NCBI GenBank assembly: GCA_040266255.1
Contig: JBDQEV010000027.1
Location: 1 to 12,056, forward strand
Direction: 5' to 3'
DNA: 12,056 nucleotides
Source: Comchoanobacter sp040266255
Lineage (GTDB): Bacteria > Pseudomonadota > Gammaproteobacteria > Comchoanobacterales > Comchoanobacteraceae
In this document: piece by piece, positions 1 through 6,504 of the stretch
How positions within the stretch are numbered: the first letter of the stretch is position 1
Layout: each line of letters opens with the position of its first letter
Program-made: the position numbers and the translations under genes
Notes under the pieces: model-generated
Seen by the model: the letters and a program-made list of their open reading frames with translations, nothing else
What the model was told of the DNA's origin: nothing
Database searches by the model: none

Positions 1-745
1 CTCTAATTTTATTCCCTTTACCATGCGCTTCATACCACCAAAGGCCTTTACGGTCTTTATAAAATGTAGACATTGCCTTGAAACGTTGATCACTCGATAG
101 TTCTGAGATCCTCAGTCCAAGTAAATAAAATATCGATAATAAAAATAGATGTCTTTCAAACTTTGGTGATGTATCAGCTGTTTGCCTAACCAACTTAATC
201 ATCGTCTCCCACTGAATCTGACTCAATCTACGTTTTATGCGCGTACTTGTGGTTGACACCAATTGCTTCTTTTGCTTTATTCGCGCAATTGGATTCCCTA
301 AAAGCACCTCCTCATGAACCAAAAAAGCACAAAAAGTTGAAATACATGCCAACATCGCCTTGACTGACTGAGCACTTACAGTTTGCTGATCACACTTAAA
401 TACAAACGGTCGCCAATTGGGATTATACTCTACTTGAGAAGCATCTTTAAAACGAGATGCGTGCACCTGCCCTCGCCACTCTTTTGCAGGATTTTGGAAA
501 AAAGCAACATAAGCCAAAGCATCTTGATATGCAAAGTCTTTAAGCGACTTTTTCTCAATAAACCAGAGCCACTGGCAGAACCGCTCAATATCTCTTCGAT
601 AAGCATTAAACGTATCATTTGAGTGTATATATGATAACAAAAATAGCTTTACAACTGCAAAATCTGCATGCGGATACTCCGAGGCACCCATTCTAGCTAA
701 CTTTTCTGCAGCAGGAACCATCGGCTTAGGTGTATAAAATTTCAT
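1..745 (-). CDS. Tyrosine recombinase / integrase family protein, 3' end cut by window edge
   Basis: The minus-strand frame is open from an ATG at 745 to the window edge, giving 248 residues without a stop. Residues about 28-150 look like an N-terminal SAM-like core-binding domain: FNAYRRDIERFCQWLWF (46-62), NPAKEW (85-90), NWRPF (110-114) and an LxxNPIA linker near 149-154. The catalytic domain begins after about 172, with IFYLLGLRISEL (205-216) carrying the first catalytic Arg (R212), and HGKGNKIR (241-248), which fits the conserved beta-hairpin Lys (K243). The remaining catalytic residues (HxxR, H/W, Tyr) lie beyond the edge. By family knowledge such enzymes cut and rejoin DNA through a tyrosine. 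The NPxxxW plus NWRPF pattern fits chromosomal integrase-like proteins common in proteobacteria rather than classical XerC or XerD. It is divergent from rpmE, with an 86-nt gap and no attachment site seen. Ribosome site is weak (AAAGAA). Substrate unknown. Confidence 0.85.
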   Translation of the reverse strand, partial: MKFYTPKPMVPAAEKLARMGASEYPHADFAVVKLFLLSYIHSNDTFNAYRRDIERFCQWLWFIEKKSLKDFAYQDALAYVAFFQNPAKEWRGQVHASRFKDASQVEYNPNWRPFVFKCDQQTVSAQSVKAMLACISTFCAFLVHEEVLLGNPIARIKQKKQLVSTTSTRIKRRLSQIQWETMIKLVRQTADTSPKFERHLFLLSIFYLLGLRISELSSDQRFKAMSTFYKDRKGLWWYEAHGKGNKIR

Positions 746-765
746 AAATATTCTTTAGTATTCAC

Positions 766-793
766 TTGACTTGAGGAGGATTTTTGCTAATAT
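766..793 (+). promoter_or_regulatory. Candidate sigma70-type promoter for rpmE-cdd
   Basis: TTGACT (766-771) is followed after 16 bases by TAATAT (788-793), four of six against the -10 consensus. Transcription would begin near 800, leaving a leader of about 32 nt before the rpmE start. This is the only good match in the 86-nt divergent gap. Confidence 0.45.
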
Positions 794-831
794 CTTGATA
801 CATACTATATTAATATAAGCGAGATTTAATC

Positions 832-1056
832 ATGGCACAAGACATTCATCCGAAACGCACACCCGTTAATGTGAAGTGTACTGGTTGTAATTCTGAGTTT
901 GAACTCAGCCTTACTAGCAACTTAAAATCACTCGACGTTGAATCATGTAACAACTGTCACGTAGCTTATACTGGTATTATGAATATCAGCCAAACTGGTA
1001 AAGTTGAAGCGTTCGCACAGAAGTATGGTGAAATCAACTGGGATGACTTGGCTTAA
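832..1056 (+). CDS. rpmE: 50S ribosomal protein L31 (zinc-ribbon, C+ type)
   Basis: The 74-residue product has the L31 pattern: an IHP motif near the start (residues 5-7), C16-x2-C19, then C39-x2-C42 followed by H43, a YTG motif, and a basic/aromatic FAQKYG near the end. The four cysteines mark the zinc-binding form, the kind replaced by a cysteine-less paralogue when zinc is scarce. L31 sits on the large subunit and bridges to the small one. Length is normal. The ATG at 832 is preceded by AAGCGAGA, a modest ribosome site. The stop TAA shares its last A with the ATG of the cytidine deaminase (TAATG), so the two are probably translationally coupled. Pairing rpmE with cdd is unusual; no functional link is known to me. 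Confidence 0.95.
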   Translation: MAQDIHPKRTPVNVKCTGCNSEFELSLTSNLKSLDVESCNNCHVAYTGIMNISQTGKVEAFAQKYGEINWDDLA

Positions 1057-1481
1057 TGCTTGCGATAGAAGATCCCATCTTCAGCAAAAAAATTTTCCAA
1101 CTGGGCAAGGATGCACAAAACAACGCTTACTGTCCATATTCTAAGTTCAAAGTAGCATCTGTTATTGTCACCAAAGATAACCAAGTATTCAGTGGCTGCA
1201 ATGTTGAGAATGCCAGTTACTCATTGACGATATGTGCAGAGCGTTCTGCAATCGTCCAGATGATTACTGCAGGTCAAACTTACATCAAAGAAATATACTT
1301 ATTTTCTAATAGCTCAAAGTTTATTTCTCCCTGTGGTGCTTGCAGACAAATGATTGCTGAATTCTCAGACCCATCTACCAAAGTCATACTATTAAATCAA
1401 GAAAGCCACATGCAAGTATTTACTGCCTCTGAGCTTCTACCGCTTACATTTGAGCTTGAGACCAGTAACACTCAAGCATAA
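1056..1481 (+). CDS. cdd: Cytidine deaminase (homotetrameric short type)
   Basis: The product is 141 residues, the size of the short tetrameric cytidine deaminases such as the Bacillus type, not the longer dimeric E. coli type (about 294). The zinc-site motifs are complete: CAERSA with C60 and the catalytic E62, and PCGACRQ with C93 and C96. YCPYSKFKVAS (25-35) and GCNVENASY (47-55) match the substrate-binding N-terminal part. It hydrolyses cytidine and deoxycytidine to uridine and deoxyuridine in pyrimidine salvage, in the cytoplasm. It overlaps rpmE by one base and has no separate ribosome site, so it is expected to be read from the rpmE message. The C-terminal dozen residues are polar and poorly conserved in the family. 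Confidence 0.95.
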   Translation: MLAIEDPIFSKKIFQLGKDAQNNAYCPYSKFKVASVIVTKDNQVFSGCNVENASYSLTICAERSAIVQMITAGQTYIKEIYLFSNSSKFISPCGACRQMIAEFSDPSTKVILLNQESHMQVFTASELLPLTFELETSNTQA

Positions 1482-1510
1482 CCACTCATCAACATACTTT
1501 ACCTCTCCTC

Positions 1511-1547
1511 ATTAAAAATCTGATTTTTAATTCCAAGGTCCTATAAC
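1511..1547. promoter_or_regulatory. Perfect AT palindrome and -10-like box before the unknown gene pair
   Basis: ATTAAAAATC (1511-1520) and its exact reverse complement GATTTTTAAT (1522-1531) are separated by one base. Ten bases on, TATAAC (1542-1547) resembles a -10 box, which would put the transcription start near 1554 and the palindrome over the -35 region, where no good -35 is visible. That layout suits a repressor or activator site. The palindrome has a one-base loop, little GC and no strictly downstream T-run, so it is a poor intrinsic terminator for cdd. Function is inferred. Confidence 0.35.
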
Positions 1548-1575
1548 ATTAACAGTGAATAACTTGGAAAAAGAA

Positions 1576-1758
1576 ATGGTAGAATACAGACAAGTCATAT
1601 ATGAAGCAGCAATGAGAGGTGACTTTAATACAATTGAAAGTTTGGATACAGAAAACGAAACTTTTAACCAGGAACTCTTTGGCCCAGTAAAACAGCAATT
1701 GGAAAAAGAGATTCAAAGAAGCATTAAAGATAATTCTGTATGTGAAGAGGTATCATGA
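1576..1758 (+). CDS. Unknown small helical protein, probably the 5' part of a split gene
   Basis: This frame encodes about 60 residues from ATG 1576; it also opens at a GTG at 1555 (67 residues). I prefer 1576 because GGAAAAAGAA lies just before it, and the GTG has no ribosome site and sits close to the predicted transcription start. The sequence is charged and helical with no signal peptide. The segment EAAMRGDFNTIESL resembles the helix pair of an ankyrin-type repeat (A-A-x-x-G-D-x-x-x-I-x-x-L). A similar block recurs in the next frame, at AISGQNYDEAKKI, and both blocks run into a KQQ-containing helix. The frame stops at TGA 1756-1758, while the +1 frame is open from 1691 to 2206. It may therefore be the first half of one protein. 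I do not recognise the family. Confidence 0.5.
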   Translation: MVEYRQVIYEAAMRGDFNTIESLDTENETFNQELFGPVKQQLEKEIQRSIKDNSVCEEVS

Positions 1759-2206
1759 TCTCTGCATGTATTTAGAATTGAGCATGGGATTAGACTATAC
1801 TCAAGATGAACTGCAAGTATACATGCAAGCAAAACTTACTCATGCAATTTCAGGACAGAACTATGATGAAGCGAAAAAAATAATTGGTGGTAAAACTTCT
1901 CTTTTTACTGAATTTAAACAGCAAGTATTAAATAAGTTACAAAGCAAGGTAAACAGTGAAAAAGTTAATATTAAAACACTTAAGCTTGCACAGAATTGTG
2001 TACAGTATGACATGAAGCATGGTTCAACAGATGAATATACAGCTAACTCTGAGCTCTTATCAAAAGCAAGTGCTCTTGAGAAAAGATCTAGTAACCCCCA
2101 TTATAAGGGCGCAAAAGCATTAGTTTTGAGAAAATTAGAAGCTACCAGCACGGTTAAGGCTCAAGCTAGTTCCCAAAAGCCCCCAGAATCTGGCCTAAAC
2201 ATTTAA
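1742..2206 (+). CDS. Unknown helical protein, probably the 3' part of a split gene
   Basis: The frame lies +1 relative to the preceding ORF. If translated alone it could begin at GTG 1742 (154 residues) or at ATG 1766 (146 residues); neither has a well-placed ribosome site, though AAGAGG lies at 1745-1750. It is mostly soluble helix: YMQAKLTHAISGQNYDEAKKI (residues 27-47 from the GTG) repeats the pattern of the upstream ORF, followed by FTEFKQQVLNKL. The C-terminal 20 residues are Ser/Gln/Pro-rich and probably disordered. There is no signal peptide, membrane segment or known motif. Reading both frames as one protein gives about 205-220 residues with two tandem copies of the helical block. Ankyrin-like or other alpha-solenoid repeat protein, perhaps host-directed, is only a guess. 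It could equally be a decaying pseudogene or contain a sequencing error. Confidence 0.5.
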   Translation: MKRYHDLCMYLELSMGLDYTQDELQVYMQAKLTHAISGQNYDEAKKIIGGKTSLFTEFKQQVLNKLQSKVNSEKVNIKTLKLAQNCVQYDMKHGSTDEYTANSELLSKASALEKRSSNPHYKGAKALVLRKLEATSTVKAQASSQKPPESGLNI

Positions 2207-2252
2207 TACATCGTTTCTGTTATTCACTCTTATACCAACTTAAATGAATACC

Positions 2253-2455
2253 AAAGTATAAGTAACATCCTATTCAACTAACGGATCAAGTACTAGTAAT
2301 TAAAATGGCAGCGGAATGAAAGGGTGTAGGAGTTTGTAGATATGGCCAATATATCTTGGAAGCATCCAATCGACAAACTGTTGTAGCATCAATCTCTATT
2401 CTACTTAACTTACTGAAAGCATGATGTATTATAATAACGTCAATACTTATACTTT
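2253..2455. repeat. 12-bp perfect inverted repeat spanning the 2207-2446 gap
   Basis: AAAGTATAAGTA at 2253-2264 recurs as its exact reverse complement TACTTATACTTT at 2444-2455. The right copy covers the dusA stop codon. The left copy can also pair with CTTATAC at 2228-2234 (7 bp, 22-nt loop). I see no flanking target duplication and no GC-rich hairpin with a T-run. The enclosed 179 bases hold no convincing gene; the best candidate is a 29-codon minus-strand frame at 2300-2389. This could be a small non-autonomous mobile element remnant or chance in AT-rich DNA. Confidence 0.35.
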
Positions 2456-3394
2456 AGACTCAAGATGATCTTGAATGACAGATAGCGCACTTAATGCATC
2501 AGCTTTAGATCTAACTTCTGATAATATTCTTCTATGTGCCTTTGCACCATTATAACCAATTAATGCTGAAATTAGTGGTGCTAAAACAATCTTAACTTGT
2601 TGTTCTGTAAGCATCGATTTTGCATATTGAATATAGGCCTGGATTGCTTGAGTATAAGTGAGCTCACTATTACCAACCTGATGAATCAATGGCATATTTT
2701 GATATGCTGCTCGACCAATCATCACTGAGTCGACATGATTCAATGCCTCATTGACAGACTCAAGATCAGTTAAACCACCATTCAGTGTAATGTGTAAATG
2801 TGGAAAATCTTGTTTGAGCTGATAGACGTATTCATAGCGAAGCGGTGGAACAGAACGATTTTCCTTTGGGCTCAATCCTTGCAACCAAGCATCTCGTGCA
2901 TGAATAATCCAATGATGACAGCCAATGTCCTGAATCTCGCTGACAAATGCTTTGATAAAAGCATACGAATCTACACCATCAATCCCTAATCTGGTTTTGA
3001 TTGAAACTGGGTGTGCTGTTGCATCTAACATTGTCTGCATCAGCTGCCTTACTTTTTTGGGCTTCTTCATTAAGCAAGCACCAATATCGGCTCCTTGTAC
3101 CCGATTTGATGGACAACCTGCGTTTAGATTAAAACCATAATACCCATAGCTTTGAGAAACCTGCATAGCATTGGCCAACAAATCAGGATCACCAGAACCT
3201 ATTTGTAAAACAACATCACCTTCTGAATCAGACTTTGCCAATAAATGCTCGACATCACCGTGCATCAATGATTGTGCTGTAACCATCTCTGAATACATTA
3301 GCGCACACTCTCCAGCCATTAAACGCATTAATACTCTAAAGTGGCGGTGTGTCCACCCCATCATTGGTGCGATATGTAACTTATGCTGCTTCAT
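2447..3394 (-). CDS. dusA: tRNA-dihydrouridine(20/20a) synthase
   Basis: The 315-residue product matches DusA along its length. This FMN enzyme reduces uridines 20/20a in the tRNA D-loop using NADPH. Visible family signatures are APMM (9-12), SEMVTAQSLMHGD (35-47), LQIGSGDP (63-70), NLNAGCPSNRVQ (89-100) with catalytic Cys94, SIKTRLGID (131-139) with the FMN-contacting K133, IIHARDAW (163-170), GLSPKENRSVPPL (173-185), which is characteristic of DusA over DusB/DusC, and IGRAAYQN (226-233). The N-terminal segment reads APMMGWTHRHFR, where the family usually has a DWTDRH-type sequence, so two aspartates are replaced (by Gly and His). It lies 42 nt downstream of recJ on the same strand and is probably co-transcribed; the ATG at 3394 has only a weak ribosome site. 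Confidence 0.95.
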   Translation of the reverse strand: MKQHKLHIAPMMGWTHRHFRVLMRLMAGECALMYSEMVTAQSLMHGDVEHLLAKSDSEGDVVLQIGSGDPDLLANAMQVSQSYGYYGFNLNAGCPSNRVQGADIGACLMKKPKKVRQLMQTMLDATAHPVSIKTRLGIDGVDSYAFIKAFVSEIQDIGCHHWIIHARDAWLQGLSPKENRSVPPLRYEYVYQLKQDFPHLHITLNGGLTDLESVNEALNHVDSVMIGRAAYQNMPLIHQVGNSELTYTQAIQAYIQYAKSMLTEQQVKIVLAPLISALIGYNGAKAHRRILSEVRSKADALSALSVIQDHLESKV

Positions 3395-3436
3395 AGAGAG
3401 TCAATTCATATAATTTTCAGAATTATTACATATTTT

Positions 3437-5128
3437 TCAATTACTAGCAAGACAATCTGCGTGCTTCACCATCAGTTGCAACGTTCTTTTGCCTCTAAAG
3501 TCATTGATCCCAATATGATAAATCACTCTAATCTTTTCGAGCCTTGATTCTAACCAATGTGCAGGTGGAGAAAACCAAATTGCATCATAGCTCCTACCTT
3601 GATCTTCTAGTTCCAGCTTTAAATGTGACTCACCTATTTTACGCAGAGATTTAATTTGGAATTGATCATCGAATAATGGCTTCTCAAAGTTTTGCCCCCA
3701 CGGTGATATTTCACCGATTTGTCTTGCAAATGGCAGTGTACGATGTGAAATCGGCAACGGACCATCCACCTCTAAAACCTTTTCTAGCAATTGATCTGAA
3801 ATGTGCTGTGCTAAGAGATCTTGCATACCAGATTTAAACTGATCTAGGCCATCTTTTCTCAAACTTAAACCTGCAGCCATCGCATGACCACCGTACTTCA
3901 CTAAAATTCCTGGATACAAACGATCAAACTCTACCAATACATCGCGTATATTTAATCCTGGTATAGAACGGCATGAGCCTTTTAAGATAGATGCATCAGC
4001 ATCTTGTGCCATCGCAATCGTTGGTAAATGGTGTGTTTCTTTTAACATTGAGGCAACCAGACCAATTACACCTTCGTGCCAATCTGGTGAATGCACAATA
4101 ACAACACGGCTGGACTTCACTTTAACCTGTTCAACTGCACGGCTTGCTTCATCCAGCATCTTTGCTTGAATCTCTCGACGTTGTTTATTAATCCGATCAA
4201 GTGTTTGAGCATGCACAGATGCTGTTTTTATACATGGCGCCAATAAGCACATCACACCAGTTGTCATATCCTCTAATCGACCTGCTGCATTCAATCTTGG
4301 GGCAACTGAGAATCCAAAATCATCCGCTTCTAGTAAATGAGGATTTCTATTGGCAATATCAATCAATGCTTTAATACCAGGACTCACCTGACCTGCCCTA
4401 ATCCTCTTTAAACCTTGTGCAACCATTAATCGATTATTCTGATCAAGCTTGACACAATCTGCAACTGTTCCTAATGCAACCAAGTCAATGAGCTCAAGCA
4501 AGTTAACAGTTGCACCAGGCGCATGATGCTCTCTTAGCTTTGCTCTGAATGCAATCAGAACATAAAAAGCAACACCTACCCCTGCAAGGTTCTTACTGGG
4601 AAAAGCACAGCCTGGCTGATTTGGGTTGACCACAATACAGTTTGGCACTTGCTCTTGTGCCATATGATGATCAGTAATTAAGACTGACATACCTAGACTA
4701 TTGGCCTTATCTACCCCCTCAAAACTCACAATACCATTGTCAACTGTAATGATACACTGAGCACCCCTTGCATGTGCTCTTTCTACCAATGCTGGGGTTA
4801 GACCATAACCATCTTGGATTCTGTTTGGGATTAAGTACATCAAGTTTGTTAAGCCCATTTGAGATAACCCCTTGATCATCACAGATGTAGATGTTGCACC
4901 ATCAACATCATAATCACCAATCACACAAACACACTGATTGGTTTGCATCACATTATACAGCCAGTCTGCCGCTTCTGATATACCTTTAAGGGATTTATAA
5001 CTTAGTAGTTGACTGAGCTCATACTCAATCTCAGAGGCACAAGCAATACCCCTGCCTCTAAATATTCTGTCTAATACCTGGTCTTTGCTGACCGACCCTT
5101 TCGTTAGAGGTCTTTGGACTATCTTCAT
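3437..5128 (-). CDS. recJ: Single-stranded-DNA-specific 5'-3' exonuclease RecJ
   Basis: The 563-residue product is close to the E. coli length (577). RecJ degrades 5'-ended single strands in RecFOR recombination, mismatch repair and base-excision repair. The DHH phosphoesterase core is complete: DYDVDGATS (72-80), ITVDNG (127-132), ITDHH (151-155) and ALGTVAD (218-224), supplying the metal ligands. SVAPRLNAAGRLED (274-287) and the DHHA1 signature GGHAMAAGLS (413-422) follow, then the OB-fold region beginning around SPWGQNFEKPLF (475-486). The start at 5128 gives the expected 20-residue lead before DRIFRGRGI, so I accept it although it overlaps the upstream membrane-protein gene by 71 nt in another frame. 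AAGAAGAG upstream of the ATG, also inside that gene, is a plausible ribosome site. Transcribed with the membrane protein upstream and dusA downstream. Confidence 0.97.
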   Translation of the reverse strand: MKIVQRPLTKGSVSKDQVLDRIFRGRGIACASEIEYELSQLLSYKSLKGISEAADWLYNVMQTNQCVCVIGDYDVDGATSTSVMIKGLSQMGLTNLMYLIPNRIQDGYGLTPALVERAHARGAQCIITVDNGIVSFEGVDKANSLGMSVLITDHHMAQEQVPNCIVVNPNQPGCAFPSKNLAGVGVAFYVLIAFRAKLREHHAPGATVNLLELIDLVALGTVADCVKLDQNNRLMVAQGLKRIRAGQVSPGIKALIDIANRNPHLLEADDFGFSVAPRLNAAGRLEDMTTGVMCLLAPCIKTASVHAQTLDRINKQRREIQAKMLDEASRAVEQVKVKSSRVVIVHSPDWHEGVIGLVASMLKETHHLPTIAMAQDADASILKGSCRSIPGLNIRDVLVEFDRLYPGILVKYGGHAMAAGLSLRKDGLDQFKSGMQDLLAQHISDQLLEKVLEVDGPLPISHRTLPFARQIGEISPWGQNFEKPLFDDQFQIKSLRKIGESHLKLELEDQGRSYDAIWFSPPAHWLESRLEKIRVIYHIGINDFRGKRTLQLMVKHADCLASN

Positions 5129-6374
5129 GTACTTTACTCTTCTTAGGTTTTAAATTTTCAGCGACGATTCTTGTTTCATCTAGTGGCGCTTGGAAATATA
5201 GCACTACCATTCGATTTAAAAATGCTGCTATCGTACAAATGTGTAAATAGTATACTGATATTGAGCAACCAAGCATGCTTTTTGCCAACTCATTGATAAA
5301 AGCAAATGAAAACATATTATTAAAGACATCTAGACCAACCAATAATAATTCTCTAGTCACTGCAGTGATAGCACGTGTATAAGGCAAAAAGTAGTATAAC
5401 CTTGCCGTTAGTGGATGAGTTTTACTCAATAATTTATACTCTCCTTCATCACGATAGATCTTAAAACAAAGATTCTTTCCCCACATTTGTATTTTTTGCA
5501 AGTATGATATTGCACCCAGCACCACGCATGCACCAATAGATAACATTGATAAATAGCCGAGTTGTTCAAGCACCATAAAGCCATTCATAAAGTCGACGAT
5601 AAAGTATAAACTCGCGCCTAGTGGCAATAATACAGCCAATAAAGTATTCCATATGCTAGATTCTTTCAATCCTGCCTTTTCAATACTCTTCTTGCTATTT
5701 TTATTGAAAAAAGCAATCTGGTAAGAAACATAGGCAGTCAGTACGCACAGGGCTTGCGTCCAAAATAACTGCCCAATTGGGCTATATAAAACAGCAATTG
5801 AAAACACACTTAACGAAATAGGAAACGCAAACTCCTGATAGTGATCACGATATTTATTCTTAATGAGTCCTAATTGATCCCAATTAATATACGACAGTAA
5901 AAAATGTGATGCCATTCCCATCACGCCACCTAAGACGGCTATATTACTGACTTGATAGCCGAAATAACTATAAATATTGCTGCCGATTGATGTTCTAGCG
6001 AAGTTTTGCATCAGCACATAGTTTCGGATGAAGAACTGAACTGAACCCATAAAGGAAAATACTAAGGCAATGAAATAGTATAAATACGATGATGCAATTG
6101 ACTCACTTAAACCAAGTCCTGTTGTACTTGTTGAGTTTTCTGCAACTGATGTCATTACCTCAAAAGGTGCTGCACAGAGCAATAAAGATATCGCAATCGT
6201 AGTTGTCAGTGATAATGAGGCACTGGTTAAAAAGTAGGCGAATAATTGAGACACATACCCAACTGCCACAACGGCATAAACTAAGTTGAGTAAATTCGAG
6301 AACACCATATTCGCAAATTTTGCAAAATAACTATGACGTCCCACTGCTGCTGATAAAAAATCCACAATCAACAT
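5058..6374 (-). CDS. Unknown multi-pass inner-membrane protein
   Basis: The 438-residue product has roughly eight to ten hydrophobic segments; the clearest are near residues 23-47, 54-70, 97-116, 143-162, 183-223 (probably two), 242-263, 270-292 and 370-394. A cytoplasmic-looking basic loop lies around 224-236 (NKNSKKSIEKAG) and another charged stretch around 296-320. The last 40 residues (about 398-438) are polar and rich in Lys, Glu, Pro and Gln; the final 24 codons are the ones overlapped by recJ. There is no cleavable signal peptide, ATP-binding motif or transporter signature that I recognise. Aromatic content is high (SYLYYFIALVFSF). The ATG at 6374 has GGA about 6 nt upstream. Being first in the recJ-dusA unit says little about its role. 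It could be a lineage-specific transporter or an orphan membrane protein; I assign no function. Confidence 0.8.
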   Translation of the reverse strand: MLIVDFLSAAVGRHSYFAKFANMVFSNLLNLVYAVVAVGYVSQLFAYFLTSASLSLTTTIAISLLLCAAPFEVMTSVAENSTSTTGLGLSESIASSYLYYFIALVFSFMGSVQFFIRNYVLMQNFARTSIGSNIYSYFGYQVSNIAVLGGVMGMASHFLLSYINWDQLGLIKNKYRDHYQEFAFPISLSVFSIAVLYSPIGQLFWTQALCVLTAYVSYQIAFFNKNSKKSIEKAGLKESSIWNTLLAVLLPLGASLYFIVDFMNGFMVLEQLGYLSMLSIGACVVLGAISYLQKIQMWGKNLCFKIYRDEGEYKLLSKTHPLTARLYYFLPYTRAITAVTRELLLVGLDVFNNMFSFAFINELAKSMLGCSISVYYLHICTIAAFLNRMVVLYFQAPLDETRIVAENLKPKKSKVHEDSPKTSNERVGQQRPGIRQNI

Positions 6375-6382
6375 AACAAATC

Positions 6383-6460
6383 CATCTTGAAGTAAAAATA
6401 GACTAGCAACTCACCCTCACACATTCAAGTACACATGAATAACATCTTGAAATAAAGATA
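6383..6460. repeat. 18-nt direct repeat in the infA / membrane-protein divergent region
   Basis: CATCTTGAAGTAAAAATA (6383-6400) and CATCTTGAAATAAAGATA (6443-6460) agree at 16 of 18 positions and are offset by exactly 60 bases in the 130-nt gap between two divergent genes. The second copy lies just upstream of the infA -10 element. A pair of protein-binding sites or a partial duplication of upstream DNA would both fit. Confidence 0.45.
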
Positions 6461-6475
6461 ACAATTTGAGATACT

Positions 6476-6484
6476 TGCTATAGT
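6476..6484 (+). promoter_or_regulatory. Candidate extended -10 promoter for infA
   Basis: TGC followed directly by TATAGT (6479-6484) is an extended -10 (TGn-TATAnT) with no well-spaced -35 box. The message would start near 6491, about 14 nt before the infA ATG, which makes the leader very short. AAAAGG at 6487-6492 would then be only partly inside the message. Confidence 0.45.
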
Positions 6485-6504
6485 TTAAAAGGTTGATTTA
6501 AAAA

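Noticed and set aside
383..622. Plus-strand open frame inside the tyrosine-recombinase gene
   Set aside because: It is antisense to a frame with clear integrase motifs and has no recognisable domain or ribosome site.
1..745. Integrative element with attachment sites near the recombinase
   Set aside because: No tRNA, direct repeat or cargo genes are visible on the available side, so an element cannot be supported.
2207..2446. A tRNA or other structured RNA in the gap before dusA
   Set aside because: No cloverleaf elements, CCA end or GC-rich stem was found; the only structure is the AT-rich inverted repeat.
2459..2473. Palindrome TCAAGAT-G-ATCTTGA as a terminator of dusA
   Set aside because: It lies inside the dusA coding end with a one-base loop and no following T-run on either strand.
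3395..3436. Inverted repeat ATAATT...AATTAT between recJ and dusA as a terminator
   Set aside because: Six AT-only pairs with a five-base loop are too weak; dusA is likely read through from recJ.
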